From positions 1 to 5,057 of the forward strand of contig JBBKWJ010000238.1 in NCBI GenBank assembly GCA_037968895.1: 5,057 nucleotides of DNA. The letters run 5' to 3'. The position numbers and the translations under genes are program-made. Below the pieces are notes generated by a model that saw only the letters and a list, made by a program, of their open reading frames with translations, was not told the DNA's origin and made no database searches. Source of the stretch: JBBKWJ01 sp037968895 (lineage in GTDB: Bacteria > Actinomycetota > Acidimicrobiia > Acidimicrobiales > SZUA-35). Within the stretch, counting starts at the first letter, position 1, and every line of letters begins with the position of its first letter. Below, one piece after another: positions 1 to 5,057 of this stretch.

Positions 1-70
1 GGGCCATGGTACCCGTTTCGCGAAGGTACTTTGGGGCGAGCTCCTTGCCGCAGAATTTGGGCCGCGGCAC
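1..70 (-). CDS. Possible start of an unidentified gene, cut by the window edge
   Basis: A reading frame opens at a GTG (70-68) and stays open for 23 codons to the left edge, starting VPRPKFCGKELAPKYLRETG. The stop of the upstream LCP gene lies only 8 bases before it, and a GAGAGG purine stretch (80-75 read on the minus strand) sits about 4 bases before the GTG. That is a short but plausible ribosome-binding distance. The position suggests a third member of the minus-strand operon. The peptide is basic with a single Cys; I do not recognise the family and 23 residues are too few to assign one. It could also be unused sequence after the LCP gene. Confidence 0.4.
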   Translation of the reverse strand, partial: MPRPKFCGKELAPKYLRETGTMA

Positions 71-78
71 AAAACCTC

Positions 79-1539
79 TCAGCAGGACTGAGGGAGCGGC
101 GCCTCCGTTGCCGGCTCAACGACAGTCGACTCAGTCGAATCAGGGGTGACCGGTGGCGGCTCGGTAGTAACAGTGTCTGAAGGAACTGCACCGAGCGAGA
201 TCACAACCGTCCGGCCGGCCACACTGCCCGAATAGACGAGCGCGATGTCATCCTCAGTGACCCCATCCGAAACAAGCGAGGCTTTAACCAATTCGGCAGC
301 CTGTTGTCCGTCATCTCCAAAGGCCACACGAACGCCCTCGACGGGGTTCCCCGAACGCACCGCTCCGATCAGAAACCCGTCAGTGGCCAACGCATCGGCC
401 ATGCTATTGGCGAGTTCCTGACGGCTTGGGTCGAATCGCATCTCGACAAACACGGTGGTTGGACTAAAAGGAGATACACCCCGGAGCAACTCGAGCATTG
501 GCTCCGCTTCATCGTCAAGCCCGAGCAGCACGCTCTTGCGTTCGATCATCTCGAACTCGGTCGGGTATGAGTAGGTCACCAACTCGTTTGCGTCGAACGA
601 GCGGAGACTCGTCGCCAAGTCGATGAGGAGTTGGCCTGTGAGTCGATCGTCGATGGTCACGGCGTCAAGAGTCTCGTCGACAACGTCTTTCATTTTGAAC
701 GGGTTTCGAGCGCCCTGAGCGATCGCCTCGCCCACAAAACGCTGGAGAAAGTCTTGTTGGCGTTCGATTCTCGTGATGTCGCCAAGCCCAACGTCAACCC
801 AGTTCCCCTCAGCGTCTCTGACTTGGTAGTAGCGGGACCTGACGTATGCGAGGGCCTGCTCGGGCTCCAAGTAGTGGCAGCCTTCGGTCAGAACTTCAAA
901 TCCTGTATGACTGACGTTGAAACGAGAGTCCCAGTCTCTCGCGGGCTCGGGAAAGTAGACATTAACGCCGCCAACTACGCTCACCAGGTCTTGGAACCCG
1001 GCAAAGTCGATATTGATGTAGTAGTCAATCTCGACGTCCATGTTCTCTTTGATGGTGTCGATAAGGACGCCGTCGCCACCGAACGCGTAGGCCGAATTGA
1101 TTCGGTCAACTCGGCCTGTCCCTGATATCGGGACCCAGAGGTCACGAGGGATTGAGAAGAGCGTGACGCTTTGGTTTGGCTCATCGACGTGGGCGATGAT
1201 GATGACGTCGCTCTGCCGTTCGCCCTGACGGCCGACTTGGATCGGGTCGTCTGGATCGAGTCCAGCCGAGCTATCTGACCCGACGAGTAAGAAGTTGAGA
1301 ACTCGGTCGCCCGCTTCACCCTGATCCTCGATCGGCCGTAGGGAGCCGGGCAACGCCACTCGGGCTAGCTCTTCGGTTCGAGCTTGCGCCCCCTGCAAAG
1401 CCCACGCCGCGCTGAGTGCGGTCGCGATCATCACACAGTTAAACAAGAGGAAGAAACGCTGTCCCCATGTCCGGCGGAGCTTCACAGTGTTCTCGCCGAT
1501 CACGCTGCGCTTTCCTTTTGTTTTGCGCTTCCCAATCAC
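79..1539 (-). CDS. LCP (LytR-CpsA-Psr) family cell-wall glycopolymer ligase with LytR_C domain
   Basis: The 486-residue protein has a short basic cytoplasmic N-terminus (residues 1-28) and one membrane anchor (about 29-50), with the rest predicted outside the membrane. The LCP domain spans about 80-275. Its family motifs are visible: NFLLVGSDS (82-90), RQSDVIIIAHVD (108-119), SIPRDLWVPI (129-138), RINSAYAFGG (146-155), NIDFAGF (176-182), LEPEQALAYVRSRY (224-237) and DITRIERQQDFL (254-265). The conserved Asp and Arg residues (D89, D111, R132, D133, R234, R236, R257, R260) are those the family uses to hold the polyprenyl-phosphate substrate and metal. Known LCP enzymes transfer undecaprenyl-linked polymers such as teichoic acid, arabinogalactan or capsule to peptidoglycan. 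Residues about 362-450 fit a LytR_C domain, followed by a Pro/Thr/Glu-rich tail ending in Cys. The start is GTG, overlapping the upstream stop as GTGA, with GGGAG 6 bases before it. The polymer attached cannot be told from sequence. Confidence 0.93.
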   Translation of the reverse strand: MIGKRKTKGKRSVIGENTVKLRRTWGQRFFLLFNCVMIATALSAAWALQGAQARTEELARVALPGSLRPIEDQGEAGDRVLNFLLVGSDSSAGLDPDDPIQVGRQGERQSDVIIIAHVDEPNQSVTLFSIPRDLWVPISGTGRVDRINSAYAFGGDGVLIDTIKENMDVEIDYYINIDFAGFQDLVSVVGGVNVYFPEPARDWDSRFNVSHTGFEVLTEGCHYLEPEQALAYVRSRYYQVRDAEGNWVDVGLGDITRIERQQDFLQRFVGEAIAQGARNPFKMKDVVDETLDAVTIDDRLTGQLLIDLATSLRSFDANELVTYSYPTEFEMIERKSVLLGLDDEAEPMLELLRGVSPFSPTTVFVEMRFDPSRQELANSMADALATDGFLIGAVRSGNPVEGVRVAFGDDGQQAAELVKASLVSDGVTEDDIALVYSGSVAGRTVVISLGAVPSDTVTTEPPPVTPDSTESTVVEPATEAPLPQSC

Positions 1540-2243
1540 GCGGCGCTCCCGTCAACCGGTCGGAGCCGGTCTGGTTGTATCGCAAGCACAGTGCCACTTG
1601 TGATGGAGATCTTTGCGAGTGGCGTTGTCAGCGAATTGCTCACGCCGCGAGGCGATGAAGCCGCGAGCGTCTCGTTCTCTAACCCAAAGGCCAGTCCCGA
1701 CGTGGTGACCCCGGTGGCGTCGCTCCCGATCGGCAACAACGAGACGATCTCGCCAATACGCCCCGAGATCGTGCGAGTGTCGTGCACAACCGAGACCTTG
1801 GCGTCTCCGACGTAGGCGTCAACCTCAACCGACCGAAGGCGTATCGAACCGAGTAGGAGCAAATTGGCCAAATAGTGATCGACCCGGCCACCGTCAAGAC
1901 CAATGACGACAAGCAAGTCGGGCATGTACGTGATTGCCTTTGTAAGCGCTAGCTCGAGATCGGTCTCGTCTTTATCGATCGAGTGCCGCTCGACGAGGGC
2001 ACCAGAACGCTCGGCCGTTGCGAGTCCAGTGGCGGAAACAGAGTCGAAGTCACCGACTGCCACATCGACCGAATAGCCAAGCGCGAGTGCGTTATCGACA
2101 CCCGAATCGGCACAGACGACTAGGTCTGGGTTCGGGATGATTGATGCGATAAGTGGGGGCGGCAACGAGCCGCCAGCTACGACGAGGAGAGTTCGAGGCA
2201 CAACAGGAGCCAAGCTACCAGAATGAAGTAGCCTCGCTCGCAT
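1536..2243 (-). CDS. Thiamine diphosphokinase (thiamine pyrophosphokinase) family protein
   Basis: This cytosolic enzyme family transfers pyrophosphate from ATP to thiamine, giving the cofactor thiamine diphosphate. Counting from the ATG at 2243 (235 residues), the family motifs appear in order: ADSG (45-48), GDFDS (64-68), DKDETDLELAL (90-100), GLDGGRVDHYLANLLLL (115-131), VSLLPIG (167-173) and GVSNS (200-204). The first four form the Asp-rich nucleotide and metal site of the catalytic domain. The last two belong to the C-terminal beta domain that binds thiamine. The start is uncertain. TTG 2255 would run into the divergent gene, ATG 2243 shares CATG with that gene's start, and GTG 2201 begins just before the conserved LLVVAGG strand, leaving 221 residues and a 40-base gap. 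None has a clear Shine-Dalgarno. The stop overlaps the LCP start, so the two are probably co-transcribed. No thiamine biosynthesis gene is nearby, so a salvage role is inferred. Confidence 0.86.
   Translation of the reverse strand: MRARLLHSGSLAPVVPRTLLVVAGGSLPPPLIASIIPNPDLVVCADSGVDNALALGYSVDVAVGDFDSVSATGLATAERSGALVERHSIDKDETDLELALTKAITYMPDLLVVIGLDGGRVDHYLANLLLLGSIRLRSVEVDAYVGDAKVSVVHDTRTISGRIGEIVSLLPIGSDATGVTTSGLAFGLENETLAASSPRGVSNSLTTPLAKISITSGTVLAIQPDRLRPVDGSAA
1546..1550 (-). promoter_or_regulatory. Likely ribosome-binding site of the LCP gene
   Basis: GGGAG on the minus strand lies 6 bases before the GTG at 1539, inside the last codons of the thiamine diphosphokinase gene. It supports the GTG start and, with the GTGA stop/start overlap, suggests translational coupling. 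It is the clearest Shine-Dalgarno-like site in the window. Confidence 0.5.
2229..2234 (+). promoter_or_regulatory. Possible -10 element for a leaderless acyl-CoA dehydrogenase transcript
   Basis: TAGCCT fits the actinobacterial TANNNT -10 pattern and ends 7 bases before the ATG at 2242. Transcription would then begin at or next to the start codon. No Shine-Dalgarno is present before the ATG, and no clear -35 box is seen. The element lies inside the longer version of the divergent thiamine diphosphokinase gene. A match this short can occur by chance. Confidence 0.3.
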
Positions 2244-3393
2244 GCTGACGCGCAAGATCTACAACGATGAGCACGACCTCTTCCGCCAGGCCTTTCGGAC
2301 ATTCGTCGAGAAGGAAATCTCACCCTATGTTGAGGAATGGGAAGTCGCTGGCCTCGTCGATACCGCGATGTTCAAGAAGGCTGGCGCGGCAGGATTCCTC
2401 GGCATGGAAGTCCCAGAGTCATTCGGTGGCGGTGGCGTTGACGATTTCCGCTTCAACATAATTATCAACGAGGAGATCCAGCGCGCATCGGCTGCCGGGT
2501 CTGGCATGTGCATCACGCTGCATAACGACGTCTGCATGCCCTACTTCACCGACGCGACCAACGACGAGCAGAAGGCTCGATGGCTTCCCGGCGTTGTCTC
2601 CGGCGAGTACATGACCGCAATCGCGATGACTGAACCAGGAACGGGATCTGACCTCGCTGGGGTCCGGACGACGGCGATCCGCGACGGCGACACCTACATC
2701 GTTAATGGCACTAAAACCTTCATCACAAACGGCATCAATTCGTCGCTCATTGTCGTCGCGGTAAAAACCAACCCTAATCAAGCGCATCGGGGTATGTCGC
2801 TGCTCGTCGTTGAGGACGGCATGGAAGGTTTCAGCCGGGGGCGCAATCTCGAAAAGATCGGACTCCATGCGCAGGACACGGCAGAACTGGTCTTCGAAGA
2901 CGTCCGTGTCCCTGCCTCCAACCTTCTCGGTGAGGAAGGCACGGGCTTCTTCCAGCTCGTGGCGAACCTGCCACGAGAGCGGCTATCGCTCGCAGCGACT
3001 GCAGTCGCACACGCCCAACGCTCGTTCGAGATGACGGTCGAGTACTGCAAGGATCGTCATGCCTTCGGCCAGCCGATCGGCTCCTTCCAAAACTCGAAGT
3101 TCGTCCTCGCCGAGATGAAAACTGATCTCGACATTGGCCAAGTCTTCATCGACCGGCAGACCGAGGCATACATCGATGGCGAACTCAGCGCTGACGATGC
3201 AGCCGAGGCAAAGCTGTGGTGCACGGAGCTTCAGAATCGTGTTGCCGATCAGTGCCTCCAACTCCATGGCGGCTACGGCTACATGGAGGAGTACCCCATC
3301 GCCCGAGCATGGCGCGACGCCAGGGTCCAGAAAATCTATGGCGGGACCAATGAGATCATGAAAGAGATCATCGGCCGCTCGCTCGGCTTCTAG
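2242..3393 (+). CDS. Acyl-CoA dehydrogenase, long-chain/isovaleryl catalytic type
   Basis: This cytosolic FAD flavoenzyme (383 residues, full family length) would catalyse alpha-beta dehydrogenation of an acyl-CoA, the first step of fatty-acid or branched-chain acyl-CoA oxidation, passing electrons to an electron-transfer flavoprotein. The helical N-domain covers about 1-120. The beta-domain carries AMTEPGTGSD (128-137) and NGTKTFITNG (155-164). The C-terminal helical domain has RHAFGQPIGSFQ (272-283) and QLHGGYGYMEEYPIARAWRD (340-359), which fits the second family signature. Medium-chain enzymes have the catalytic Glu in a YEGT motif; here that site is YGGT (366-369). A Glu is instead present at 246 in LPRERL, the position used by long-chain and isovaleryl-CoA dehydrogenases. 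The ending IYGGTNEIMKE strongly resembles animal ACADL. The start is supported by the usual family opening (EHDLFRQAFRTF). Substrate chain length is not determined. Confidence 0.95.
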   Translation: MLTRKIYNDEHDLFRQAFRTFVEKEISPYVEEWEVAGLVDTAMFKKAGAAGFLGMEVPESFGGGGVDDFRFNIIINEEIQRASAAGSGMCITLHNDVCMPYFTDATNDEQKARWLPGVVSGEYMTAIAMTEPGTGSDLAGVRTTAIRDGDTYIVNGTKTFITNGINSSLIVVAVKTNPNQAHRGMSLLVVEDGMEGFSRGRNLEKIGLHAQDTAELVFEDVRVPASNLLGEEGTGFFQLVANLPRERLSLAATAVAHAQRSFEMTVEYCKDRHAFGQPIGSFQNSKFVLAEMKTDLDIGQVFIDRQTEAYIDGELSADDAAEAKLWCTELQNRVADQCLQLHGGYGYMEEYPIARAWRDARVQKIYGGTNEIMKEIIGRSLGF

Positions 3394-3404
3394 GCGCACG
3401 CGAC

Positions 3405-3827
3405 ATGGGTTCCGCATTCTCTATCATCCTCGGCCTGCTCTTTGTGGCGAGTGGCATCGGCATTGGCTACATCAGCTACCAGACGGCTCGCGGCGCAATC
3501 GGTAGAAACCGGAGCCGTGGCATACGAATTGCTTCGACGATGGCATCAGACGAGGGTTGGGCTGCCGGACACCGAGCCGCATTGGTTCCGTCGCTTCTCG
3601 CTGCCGGCCAAATGGTTCTGTGCGGCATCCTGCTTCTTTTCACGTCGGGCGACGACACCACCAAACTCATCATCCTTGCGTCGAGCGCTCTCCTGGTCGT
3701 TGGTATCGCCGTCGCTACGCTGCTCGCTAACCAAGCCGCTCGTGAGGCCAACGACCTCGCCAGTCCGCAGGCCAATGGCGAGCACAATGACGAGCACAAT
3801 GACGCGAGCGACGGGACGCTCCCCTAA
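3405..3827 (+). CDS. SdpI-family small membrane protein
   Basis: The 140-residue protein has three predicted membrane segments (about 5-25, 58-80 and 86-108) and a hydrophilic C-terminal tail. Between the first two lies RNRSRGIRIASTMASDEGW (34-52) followed by AAGHRAA (53-59). This Asn/Gly/Arg, Thr, Ser, Trp, Gly-His-Arg pattern is what I recognise from the SdpI family (Pfam SdpI, PF13630). Bacillus SdpI is an immunity and signalling protein against the SdpC toxin, but most actinobacterial relatives are single-domain membrane proteins of unknown role, and no toxin gene is visible here. The tail (about 111-140) is acidic and contains EHND twice (126-133), from a perfect 12-base duplication. It starts 11 bases after the acyl-CoA dehydrogenase stop and ends 9 bases before the aminotransferase, so it probably shares their transcript. 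No Shine-Dalgarno is visible. The family call is from motif recall; that it is a real gene is more certain. Confidence 0.75.
   Translation: MGSAFSIILGLLFVASGIGIGYISYQTARGAIGRNRSRGIRIASTMASDEGWAAGHRAALVPSLLAAGQMVLCGILLLFTSGDDTTKLIILASSALLVVGIAVATLLANQAAREANDLASPQANGEHNDEHNDASDGTLP
3780..3803 (+). repeat. Perfect 12-base tandem duplication inside the SdpI-family gene
   Basis: GAGCACAATGAC occurs twice back to back, in frame, giving Glu-His-Asn-Asp twice in the hydrophilic C-terminal tail. Codons are identical in both copies, which suggests a recent slippage duplication rather than selection for a repeated peptide. Confidence 0.9.
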
Positions 3828-3830
3828 TCT
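3825..3830 (+). promoter_or_regulatory. Possible -10 element for a leaderless aminotransferase transcript
   Basis: TAATCT fits TANNNT and ends exactly 6 bases before the ATG at 3837, the spacing expected if transcription starts at the A of the start codon. Its first three bases are the TAA stop of the SdpI-family gene. No Shine-Dalgarno precedes the ATG. No convincing -35 was found, so an internal promoter is possible but unproven. Confidence 0.35.
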
Positions 3831-3836
3831 CGGCGC

Positions 3837-4934
3837 ATGAGCAGAACAGATCGTGTACTCATGGGCCCCGGCCCCTGCAACCCATACCCCGAAGTAATCG
3901 AGGCAATGACGCGACCAATGCTGGGTCACCTCGATCCCGAATTCATCGCCCTTCTCGATGAGACGAACGATCGGCTTCGGCAGGTTTGGCAGACCAGCAA
4001 TGCCCTTACATTCCCTCTCTCTGCCCCGGGCTCAGCGGGAATGGAAGCGTCGGTCGTCAACTTCATCGAGCCAGGCGACGTGATGGTGATCGGCGTTAAC
4101 GGCGTATTCGGCGGCCGCATGTGCGACGTCGCCGAGAGGGCTGGCGCCGCGGTGGTTCGAGTTGATGTGCCCTGGGGACAACCGGTTACTGCCGACCAGC
4201 TTCTCAGCGCGCATCCGAATCCAAAGGTCATTGGGGTCGTTCACGCCGAGACATCAACTGGCGTGCGAAGCGATCTGGCTGAGCTCTGCGCTGGCAAAGG
4301 AGACGCTCTTGTACTGGCCGACTGCGTCACATCACTCGGCGGTATTCCAGTCGGGATAGACGAGGCTGGTGTCGATATCGCGTACTCCGGCACCCAGAAG
4401 TGCCTCGGTGTTCCGCCCGGCCTCTCCCCCATGACCGTGAACAACCGCGCTCTCGAACGCATCGTGGCCAAGCCTCAGTCGTGGTTCCTCGATCTCAATA
4501 TGATCGCGAAATACGTGACAGGCAGCGGCGCACGGGCGTACCACCACACTGCGCCGATCTCTATGATCTACGGCCTCTGGGCCGGCCTCGGCGCGGTCCT
4601 CGACGAAGGGCTTGAAAATGCGTGGGCTCGCCACGCCGAAGTCGGGGAGGCGCTACAGCAGGGTCTCGTCGCCCGCGGCTTCGAACTGTTCGCGGCGGAG
4701 GGACATCGCCTTCCTGAACTCACCACCGTCGTCGTGCCATCCGACCGTCTACCCAAAGGGATGACCGAGGGCGATGTCCGCAGCGCGCTACTCAATCGCT
4801 ATGGCATCGAGGTTGGTGGCGGGCTCGGAGAATTCGCGGGCAAGATTTGGCGAGTTGGGGCCATGGGCCACACCGCGCGCCATCGCAATGTGACGCTTCT
4901 ACTCGGAGCCCTCGACGAGATCTTCGCTGGCTGA
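3837..4934 (+). CDS. Alanine-glyoxylate / serine-glyoxylate aminotransferase family (class V, PLP)
   Basis: This PLP enzyme (365 residues, full length) would transfer an amino group from alanine or serine to glyoxylate, giving glycine plus pyruvate or hydroxypyruvate. It opens with the family's MGPGPCNPYPEVIEAM (9-24). APGSAGMEA (63-71) forms the phosphate-binding turn. F91 in GVNGVFGG sits where human AGXT has the Trp that stacks on the cofactor. ADCVTSLGG (161-169) supplies D162 for the pyridine nitrogen, and K188 in YSGTQKCLGVPPG is the Schiff-base lysine. YHHT (235-238) is the cross-subunit phosphate contact, and R339 in WRVGAMG is the substrate carboxylate Arg. The match to human AGXT runs end to end. 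The start at 3837 lies 9 bases after the previous stop; ATG 3861 is possible but would leave no N-terminal arm. Alanine versus serine as donor cannot be settled here; a phosphonate or other class V role is less likely. Confidence 0.93.
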   Translation: MSRTDRVLMGPGPCNPYPEVIEAMTRPMLGHLDPEFIALLDETNDRLRQVWQTSNALTFPLSAPGSAGMEASVVNFIEPGDVMVIGVNGVFGGRMCDVAERAGAAVVRVDVPWGQPVTADQLLSAHPNPKVIGVVHAETSTGVRSDLAELCAGKGDALVLADCVTSLGGIPVGIDEAGVDIAYSGTQKCLGVPPGLSPMTVNNRALERIVAKPQSWFLDLNMIAKYVTGSGARAYHHTAPISMIYGLWAGLGAVLDEGLENAWARHAEVGEALQQGLVARGFELFAAEGHRLPELTTVVVPSDRLPKGMTEGDVRSALLNRYGIEVGGGLGEFAGKIWRVGAMGHTARHRNVTLLLGALDEIFAG

Positions 4935-5057
4935 TCCAGGCGCACTTGCCGCGAAGGCGGCCTCAAGCCGAGCGAGTCTTGCCTCAAGCTGGTTCACCCG
5001 TTCGGTGAGACCAGAAGACGATGGCGAGCTTCGACGCGGCGCCTCTTCAACTGTGGT
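4899..5057 (-). CDS. C-terminal end of an unidentified gene with a coiled-coil heptad, cut by the window edge
   Basis: A frame open from the right edge to a TAG at 4901-4899 encodes 52 residues. A Ser/Pro/Arg-rich linker is followed by LTERVNQLEARLARLEAAF and a short polar tail. Counting from the edge, L17, V21, L24, L28, L31 and F35 are spaced 4-3-4-3-4, a clean heptad for a short coiled coil. This periodicity makes it likely to be the real frame on this strand. It overlaps the aminotransferase 3' end by 36 bases, tail to tail. A terminal RVxxLExxLxxLE helix after a low-complexity linker is seen in the DUF480/YceH family among others, so YceH is one possibility only. Confidence 0.55.
   Translation of the reverse strand, partial: TTVEEAPRRSSPSSSGLTERVNQLEARLARLEAAFAASAPGSASEDLVEGSE

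Noticed and set aside
17..24. TTCGCGAA palindrome near the left edge, considered as an operator
   Set aside because: It is short, isolated and inside the probable coding frame starting at 70; no repeat or promoter accompanies it.
304..1125. Plus-strand open frames of 88 and 164 codons opposite the LCP gene
   Set aside because: They lie antisense to a gene with all LCP motifs, show no recognisable domain, and are expected from GC-rich codon use.
1195..1203. GAT triplet run resembling a microsatellite
   Set aside because: It is explained by three consecutive Ile codons in the conserved DVIIIAH strand of the LCP domain.
1384..1815. Plus-strand 143-codon open frame across the LCP/thiamine diphosphokinase junction
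   Set aside because: It is antisense to two well-supported genes and has no recognisable motif or start signal.
2419..3417. Minus-strand open frames of 149 and 144 codons opposite the acyl-CoA dehydrogenase
   Set aside because: The opposite strand encodes a full-length, signature-bearing enzyme; these are shadows.
4948..4961. GCCGC-GAAG-GCGGC hairpin after the aminotransferase, considered as a terminator
   Set aside because: The stem is only 5 base pairs with no T-run, and it lies within the minus-strand coding frame.
4799..4987. Minus-strand 62-codon open frame with an in-window start at the aminotransferase 3' end
   Set aside because: Another frame on the same strand shows a coiled-coil heptad and runs in from the edge, and most of this one is antisense to the aminotransferase.
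1..5057. A new defence, mobile or biosynthetic system
   Set aside because: All complete genes belong to known families in ordinary chromosomal arrangement; there are no transposase, phage, toxin, nuclease or repeat-array signals.

Overview
The window reads as ordinary, densely packed chromosome from an actinobacterium-like organism. Base composition is moderately GC-rich (high 50s percent by eye). A LytR-CpsA-Psr protein with a C-terminal LytR_C domain, very short gene spacing, GTG starts and mostly missing Shine-Dalgarno sequences all fit Actinomycetota. A lineage such as Acidimicrobiia is possible, but that placement is a guess. There is no sign of a phage, insertion sequence, CRISPR array, tRNA or rRNA.

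Left half, minus strand (about 1-2243): a thiamine diphosphokinase-like gene is read leftward and overlaps the next gene by 4 bases (GTGA). That next gene encodes a large membrane-anchored LCP-family cell-wall ligase. Eight bases beyond its stop a further minus-strand reading frame seems to begin at 70 and leaves the window. These look like one operon.

Right half, plus strand (2242-4934): an acyl-CoA dehydrogenase of the long-chain/isovaleryl catalytic type is followed after 11 bases by a small SdpI-family membrane protein. After 9 more bases comes a class V aminotransferase closely resembling alanine-glyoxylate aminotransferase. The two blocks are head-to-head, and their start codons may share the same CATG (2241-2244). 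At the right edge, the C-terminus of a minus-strand gene with a clean coiled-coil heptad enters the window and overlaps the aminotransferase 3' end by 36 bases.

Functionally the genes are mixed: thiamine diphosphate synthesis, attachment of glycopolymers to the cell wall, fatty or branched-chain acyl-CoA oxidation, a small membrane protein of unclear role, and glyoxylate/amino-acid transamination. Nothing ties them into one new system. The points most worth a second look are the start-codon overlap of the divergent pair, the possible leaderless promoters, and the SdpI-family protein with its repeated acidic tail. No stretch over 300 bases lacks a gene.
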